This document shows, one piece after another, positions 37,917 to 42,619 of a stretch of 42,619 nucleotides of DNA. Origin of the DNA: Acidobacteriota bacterium. GTDB taxonomy: Bacteria; Acidobacteriota; Aminicenantia; Aminicenantales; Saccharicenantaceae. Position numbers and translations under genes: made by a program. The stretch spans positions 1 through 42,619 of the forward strand of contig JAKPCG010000144.1 of the NCBI GenBank assembly GCA_029553365.1, written 5' to 3'. Every line of letters begins with the position of its first letter. The stretch's first letter is position 1. The notes below the pieces were generated by a model. That model did no database searches, was not told where the DNA came from, and saw only the letters and a list, made by a program, of their open reading frames with translations.

Positions 37917-38918
37917 TTATTTCCAGCGGAAAGGTGTCCGCTGGCCAAAATCAGGTAGAAGATGCTCTTCAGACTGGAATGGTTCAGGCTGGAGAAAAAG
38001 ATAACTGAAGTTATAACTGGCAGCGCGAGACATGACCTTTTGGTATTCCTGACGGCTAACTTCACGCTGCAGCTCGGCTGGGGCTCGGAAGCAAGGATGG
38101 TATTGACTCATCAAGCTTAGCCCGATCGTCGTGGACAGGTTTTTAGCTATCCAATCGACGATCTCCAGAGAATCCTCCGAATGGCCGGGCAGAACCAGGT
38201 GGCGGATGATTAAGCCCCGGGTGGCAATATCTTCATTATTAAGAATGAGCTCGGGCTGCTGACAATACATCTCCTCAATAGCCAGATGAGCCTGCTCGAA
38301 ATAATCAGGTGCCGCCGAATATTTTTTTGATAATTCCGAGGACATATATTTCAGATCAGGCAGGTAGATATCAACAATCCCTCTTAGTTCCTCAATGACC
38401 TCAATTGAGTCATAGCCATTGGAATTATAAACAATGGGAATCGTCAACCCACGGCTATAAGCAATCCTCAGGGCCCTGAGCACAGGCAAAATGACGTGGG
38501 TTGGTGAGACCAGATTGATATTGAGTGCACCCTGAGCCTGAAGGTTAAGCATAAACCCGGCCAGCTGTTCATCGCTAACCAGTTCGCCTTGATTCAGCCA
38601 GCTCAGCTGGTAATTCTGGCAGAACAGGCATTTCAGGTTACAGCCGGCAAAAAAAATGGTCCCGGAGCCAGGAGCGCTGCCCTGTCCACCCTGGCCACTA
38701 AGGACAGGCTCTTCACCATAATGAAGCAAACTGGTTGAAACTCGAGCCTGATCTCCCGTCTGACAGACACCTGTCTGTCTGTTGAGGCGATTAACCTGGC
38801 AACGGCGCGGACAGAGGCAGCAGCTGGAAGCCCGGGGATAAAGTCTGGTCAGAGCCCTCTCTATTGCTGCCAGTTTTCTCTCAATAAAAAACTCTTTATT
38901 CATAGTATTTGTTAACAC
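37917..38918 (-). CDS. Radical SAM protein, pyruvate-formate-lyase-activase-like (COG1313 type)
   Basis: CCLCPRRCQVNR N-terminal Cys motif and GCNLKCLFCQNYQLSW (CxxxCxxC). Alternative start at 38903. Confidence 0.9.
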   Translation of the reverse strand: MLTNTMNKEFFIERKLAAIERALTRLYPRASSCCLCPRRCQVNRLNRQTGVCQTGDQARVSTSLLHYGEEPVLSGQGGQGSAPGSGTIFFAGCNLKCLFCQNYQLSWLNQGELVSDEQLAGFMLNLQAQGALNINLVSPTHVILPVLRALRIAYSRGLTIPIVYNSNGYDSIEVIEELRGIVDIYLPDLKYMSSELSKKYSAAPDYFEQAHLAIEEMYCQQPELILNNEDIATRGLIIRHLVLPGHSEDSLEIVDWIAKNLSTTIGLSLMSQYHPCFRAPAELQREVSRQEYQKVMSRAASYNFSYLFLQPEPFQSEEHLLPDFGQRTPFRWK

Positions 38919-39164
38919 CGCTCCTGCCCGGAGCTTGAGCTGGCCTTTAAAGTGTTCATTTCAAATTATAGCAGAGATTCCAGGCCTTTAATAAGGATAG
39001 AGGTCACAGTTTGGAGGCAATCCTTCCGGGTCAGTAGAGAATCAGTTCAGAAAATGAATAATAATTCTGCCTCCTTGTTAGTTTTGCCCAAAATGTGTAT
39101 AGTTAATCATAACTGTGGACAGAATTGAGGCCACAGGGTTAGACAAAATCGGGACAAAAAACAA

Positions 39165-39845
39165 TTGATAGACTTTATAGAAAAGTTTATTGATATCCTC
39201 ATCCACGTTGATCGCTATATTAGCCAGTTCATCGATCAATTTGGAATCTGGACCTACCTTGTACTCTTTTTGGTCATTTTTGCCGAGACCGGCCTGGTGA
39301 TAACTCCTTTTTTCCCGGGTGATTCTCTCCTGTTTGCGGCTGGGGCGATTGCTGCCATCGGTGACCTGAATATTATCAACCTTTTCCTGTTACTCAGTCT
39401 GGCCGCTTTTCTGGGCAACCTGAGTAACTACTGGATAGGCTATAAAATTGGCCCAGAAATTTTTAAGAAAGAAAGGAGCCGTCTTTTTAATAAGAATTAT
39501 CTTAACCGCACCCATGAATTTTATGAAAAGCACGGTTCTATAACCATAGTCATCGCTCGCTTTATGCCTTTTATCCGGACTTTTGCTCCCTTTGTAGCTG
39601 GAATAGGAAAAATGACCTATTTTAAGTTTTTGATTTACAGTCTGGTTGGCAGTGTCATGTGGGTTGCTCTATTTTTATTCGGCGGGTACTATTTTGGCAA
39701 TATCTCGGTAGTTAAAGAAAATTTTTCCCTGGTGATTATAGCCATCATTGTCATCTCGCTGATCCCCGCAGCCATCAGCTATATTCATAGCCGGAAAGGC
39801 AGCAAAGCATCAGCAACCGGAGAACCTGACAGGCCGGAAGGCTGA
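39165..39845 (+). CDS. DedA/VTT-domain membrane protein
   Basis: FAETGLVITPFFPGDSLLFAAGAIAA, RFMPFIRTFAPFVAGIGKM; TTG start. Confidence 0.92.
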   Translation: MIDFIEKFIDILIHVDRYISQFIDQFGIWTYLVLFLVIFAETGLVITPFFPGDSLLFAAGAIAAIGDLNIINLFLLLSLAAFLGNLSNYWIGYKIGPEIFKKERSRLFNKNYLNRTHEFYEKHGSITIVIARFMPFIRTFAPFVAGIGKMTYFKFLIYSLVGSVMWVALFLFGGYYFGNISVVKENFSLVIIAIIVISLIPAAISYIHSRKGSKASATGEPDRPEG

Positions 39846-39873
39846 TCAGCTAACAGGTAGCGGTTCTTATCGC

Positions 39874-40668
39874 TTATTCCAGACTGATATTCAGCAGTTC
39901 AGAAAGAAATCCACTATCAAGGACCGTCTTAGCTGTTCGATCAATGTGCAGGGGAGTGACTGAGACCCAGCCCTCGTCCACCAGATGGACATCTGAGTTC
40001 TTTGGACCAACGGCCTGGGGGTGACCTACACCAATCCAGAAATAAGTTTTCCCTCGTGGATCTTTCTTTTTAATAAGCTCCGGGGCATAACGCCTTTCGC
40101 CCAGCCTCGAGATTTTTAACCCTTTGACCGGAAAGGGAGGAATATTGATATTAAGATAAACCCGTGGTGGAAACTTTTTTCCCTGAAGAGCCTCTACTAT
40201 TTTTTTGACCAGAGCAGCTGACTGCTCAAAATCGTATTGCCGGTGGTTGCGGCTCAAAAGAGATACAGCCAGGGAAGGAAGGCCCATAAAAGTTCCCTGA
40301 AGAGCTGCAGCTACCGTACCGGAGTAAGAAACATCCTGACAGCCAAGATTGGCTCCCAGGTTCATGCCAGAAATAAGAAAATCTGGTTTTTCAGGCAGGA
40401 CATATTTTAAAGCGATATAGACACAATCAGCCGGGGTACCATCAACGGTAAAAACATTGTCTCCTACTTTTTCAGCTCGAAGAGGTTGTCTCAGAGTCAG
40501 GGCGAGTGATATGGAGCTTCTTTCCCGGTCGGGCGCAACTATATATACCCGGGCATAAGGTTTCAATTCTTCCGCCAGGGCAATTATCCCCGGAGAATTA
40601 TAGCCATCATCATTGGTCAGGAGAATTAGTTTCTTTTTGTTAGCTGATATACTGGAAGACTTATTCAT
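39874..40668 (-). CDS. surE: 5'/3'-nucleotidase SurE
   Basis: LLTNDDGYNSPGIIALAEEL, VDGTPADCV, DFLISGMNLGANLG, YSGTVAAALQG. Confidence 0.96.
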   Translation of the reverse strand: MNKSSSISANKKKLILLTNDDGYNSPGIIALAEELKPYARVYIVAPDRERSSISLALTLRQPLRAEKVGDNVFTVDGTPADCVYIALKYVLPEKPDFLISGMNLGANLGCQDVSYSGTVAAALQGTFMGLPSLAVSLLSRNHRQYDFEQSAALVKKIVEALQGKKFPPRVYLNINIPPFPVKGLKISRLGERRYAPELIKKKDPRGKTYFWIGVGHPQAVGPKNSDVHLVDEGWVSVTPLHIDRTAKTVLDSGFLSELLNISLE

Positions 40669-40693
40669 TTGTTTTGATTATCTTATAAAAAAA

Positions 40694-40767
40694 TCGGGAC
40701 GAGCGGATTTGAACCGCTGACCCCATGCACCCCAAGCATGTGCGCTACCAGGCTGCGCCACGTCCCG
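40694..40767 (-). tRNA. tRNA-Pro (anticodon GGG), CCA not encoded
   Basis: Reverse complement CGGGACGTGGCGCAGCCTGGTAGCGCACATGCTTGGGGTGCATGGGGTCAGCGGTTCAAATCCGCTCGTCCCGA folds as a cloverleaf. Anticodon stem CATGC/GCATG, loop TTGGGGT, T-loop GGTTCAAATCC. Confidence 0.96.
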
Positions 40768-40791
40768 ATATTTCAAAAAGTGAAAATTACT

Positions 40792-41178
40792 TTAACCTTT
40801 TTTTTGCTTTTTTTCAAGAGCCCTCAAAATTTCAATTAATTCTTCTTTTATCTGACTGATGGTGGCCAGTGCTTTTTCCGGGGGAATACGGTCTGTCTTT
40901 AAACCGAATTCTTCTTCAATTTTTCTTTTTATTCCGGCATTGGTTAGTGTGCCTTCTCCCAGCAGTTCTTTAATCCTGGAGATGATAAGAACATCCTTCT
41001 GGCGGTAGATAGCCTGACCACTGGCTGTCTGGCCGGCAAAAAAGACCGGAAACTCTTTTTCCCAGGCCTGCAGGGTGGCCTGGTCGATTTGAAGCAGCCG
41101 GCAGACTTCAGCTGCCGAAAAAACAAGTTTTTTGCTGATGGCTGGATTTATGTCCCGGACTTTTGAGTCTTGATTCAT
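40792..41178 (-). CDS. MerR-family HTH transcriptional regulator
   Basis: FSAAEVCRLLQIDQATLQAWEKEFPVF...GQAIYRQKDVLIISRIKELLGEGTLTNAGIKRKI. Confidence 0.85.
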   Translation of the reverse strand: MNQDSKVRDINPAISKKLVFSAAEVCRLLQIDQATLQAWEKEFPVFFAGQTASGQAIYRQKDVLIISRIKELLGEGTLTNAGIKRKIEEEFGLKTDRIPPEKALATISQIKEELIEILRALEKKQKKG

Positions 41179-41309
41179 GAGCTAACTTCATCAAAACTCT
41201 AACATTTAACTGGTGAGCCGTCAAGAATGTCTGGCTACTACCAGTGGTTTCCATTCAGCCTGATTTATGCTAAAAATAACTTAAAAGAAAGTTTCTTGAG
41301 GTAGATAAA

Positions 41310-42619
41310 ATGTCCGGCTTAGTCAAAACCAAGATCATAGTCACCATCGGGCCAAAATGTCAGGCGGCAGAAACTATCAGAGAATTAATTGAAGCTGGGA
41401 CTGATATTTTTCGCCTGAACTTTTCCTACGGAACTTATCAGGAGCATAAAAAGAATATAGAAAATATAAGGCTTATGTCTAAGGAGACAGCAAAAAATGT
41501 TTCTATTCTGCAAGATCTGCAGGGTCCCAAAATCCGCCTGAAAGAAATTGAAGGGGGACGGGCCTGGTTAAAGGAAGGGGACGAATTTATCCTGACCGAG
41601 AGGGAAGTAAAGGGCAACAGCCACCAGGCCAGCATCAGCTATGGTGAAATCATAAGAGATGTTAAGCCGGGGGAGGTTCTGTATATCAATGATGGCTTGA
41701 TTAAATTAGAAGTCAGAGAAGTTACAGCTCAGGAGATAATCACCAGGGTGATCGAAGGTGGAGAAATAGGCAGTTATAATGGTATTAATTTTCCTCAAAG
41801 CCAGCTATCTATCCCGGCCATGACTGACAAAGACAAGCAGGATCTGTCTTTTGGCCTTGAGAATGGTGTTGATCTGGTAGCTTTGTCTTTCGTTAAAACC
41901 AGGGATGATCTGAGGCTGATCAAATCATTAATGGAGCAGGTAGGGACAACTATTCCGGTTATCGCTAAAATTGAAAAGTGGGAAGCAGTTCATCACCTGG
42001 AAGAAATTATGGCCGAGGCGGAGGGGGTGATGGTGGCCCGGGGTGATCTGGGTGTCGAGTTGCCGCTGGAAAAAATTCCAATCATTCAAAAAAAGATCAT
42101 TTCGCTGGCCAGAAATTGCGGCAAACCGGTTATTACTGCTACCCAGATGCTAAATTCGATGATCGAAAATCCGGTGCCAACCAGAGCTGAGGTCAATGAT
42201 GTGGCTAATGCTGTTTTTGATGGAACCGATGCCCTGATGCTCTCCAACGAAACGGCGGCCGGCAAATACCCGGTGGAAGCTGTCAAGATGATGAGAAAAA
42301 TTGTTCTGGAAACTGAAAATTCCGACCTTTTTGTCCATCAGATTGAAACCAGCCCGGAACCAGATGAACTGGTGGTCCCGGAGGCGATTGCTATTTCTGT
42401 CAAAAAAATTGCAGAGAGAGTGGGAGCCAGAGTCATCATTACTGCTACCGAAAGCGGGAAAACCGCCTGCCTTATTTCCAAATATCAACCAGCTCAGCCT
42501 GTACTGGCTCTGACCCCCTCCCTTAAAACCCTGCGGTTTTTAAATCTCAAATGGGGAGTTTATCCCTGCCAGGTTGAAAGGTTTAAATCAGTAGATGAAA
42601 TATTAAAGGAAGGACCGGC
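41310..42619 (+). CDS. pyk: Pyruvate kinase, truncated at 3' window edge
   Basis: Absent from the ORF list because it runs off the window. The ATG at 41310 gives KTKIIVTIGPK, LQDLQGPKIRL, VIAKIEKWEAV, GVMVARGDLGVELPLEKIP, KPVITATQMLNSMIENPVPTRAEVNDVANAVFDGTDALMLSNETAAGKYP. Confidence 0.96.
   Translation, partial: MSGLVKTKIIVTIGPKCQAAETIRELIEAGTDIFRLNFSYGTYQEHKKNIENIRLMSKETAKNVSILQDLQGPKIRLKEIEGGRAWLKEGDEFILTEREVKGNSHQASISYGEIIRDVKPGEVLYINDGLIKLEVREVTAQEIITRVIEGGEIGSYNGINFPQSQLSIPAMTDKDKQDLSFGLENGVDLVALSFVKTRDDLRLIKSLMEQVGTTIPVIAKIEKWEAVHHLEEIMAEAEGVMVARGDLGVELPLEKIPIIQKKIISLARNCGKPVITATQMLNSMIENPVPTRAEVNDVANAVFDGTDALMLSNETAAGKYPVEAVKMMRKIVLETENSDLFVHQIETSPEPDELVVPEAIAISVKKIAERVGARVIITATESGKTACLISKYQPAQPVLALTPSLKTLRFLNLKWGVYPCQVERFKSVDEILKEGP

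Noticed and set aside
39013-39074. GGAGGCA/TGCCTCC inverted repeat upstream of the DedA gene
   Set aside because: Only 7-bp arms separated by 48 nt; likely chance.
41209-41245. ACTGGT..GCC/GGC..ACCAGT inverted repeat between merR and pyk
   Set aside because: Short interrupted arms with an asymmetric internal loop; too weak alone to call an operator.
1-42619. CRISPR array, prophage, integron, toxin-antitoxin or BGC-type island
   Set aside because: No regularly spaced repeats, cas, phage structural, integrase or NRPS/PKS-type genes were seen. Gene content is housekeeping and catabolic.

Overview
This 42.6 kb window is gene-dense, bacterial and chromosomal-looking. I see about 38 supportable protein-coding genes and one tRNA-Pro(GGG), and no CRISPR array, prophage or intact mobile element. 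The acidobacterial-type VWA protein, S46 peptidase, NtrY-like kinase and general gene mix suggest an Acidobacteria/Aminicenantes-like organism; this is inference only. Themes are amino-acid and peptide catabolism (S46 dipeptidyl-peptidase, asparaginase, Ser/Thr dehydratase, class V aminotransferase, penicillin acylase, YfcC-type transporter), a complete phosphate-uptake locus pstSCAB1B2-phoU, a 1305-aa membrane histidine kinase, and housekeeping genes (cobO, surE, acyP, pyk). The strongest lead is the pair of tandem PstB ATPases. Their motif defects are complementary: PstB1 has altered Q- and H-loops with a normal LSGGQ, while PstB2 has normal Q- and H-loops with an altered signature (LTGEQ). 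This predicts an obligate heterodimer with one consensus and one degenerate ATP site in a phosphate importer. The two genes are separated by a spacer carrying two adjacent perfect 17-bp dyads 21 bp apart. Other leads are the histidine kinase with several predicted extracytoplasmic segments, an S46 peptidase with Met at the usual Gly/Arg specificity position, and several structured leaders or dyads. No database searches or folding calculations were run; family assignments come from motifs recognised by eye.
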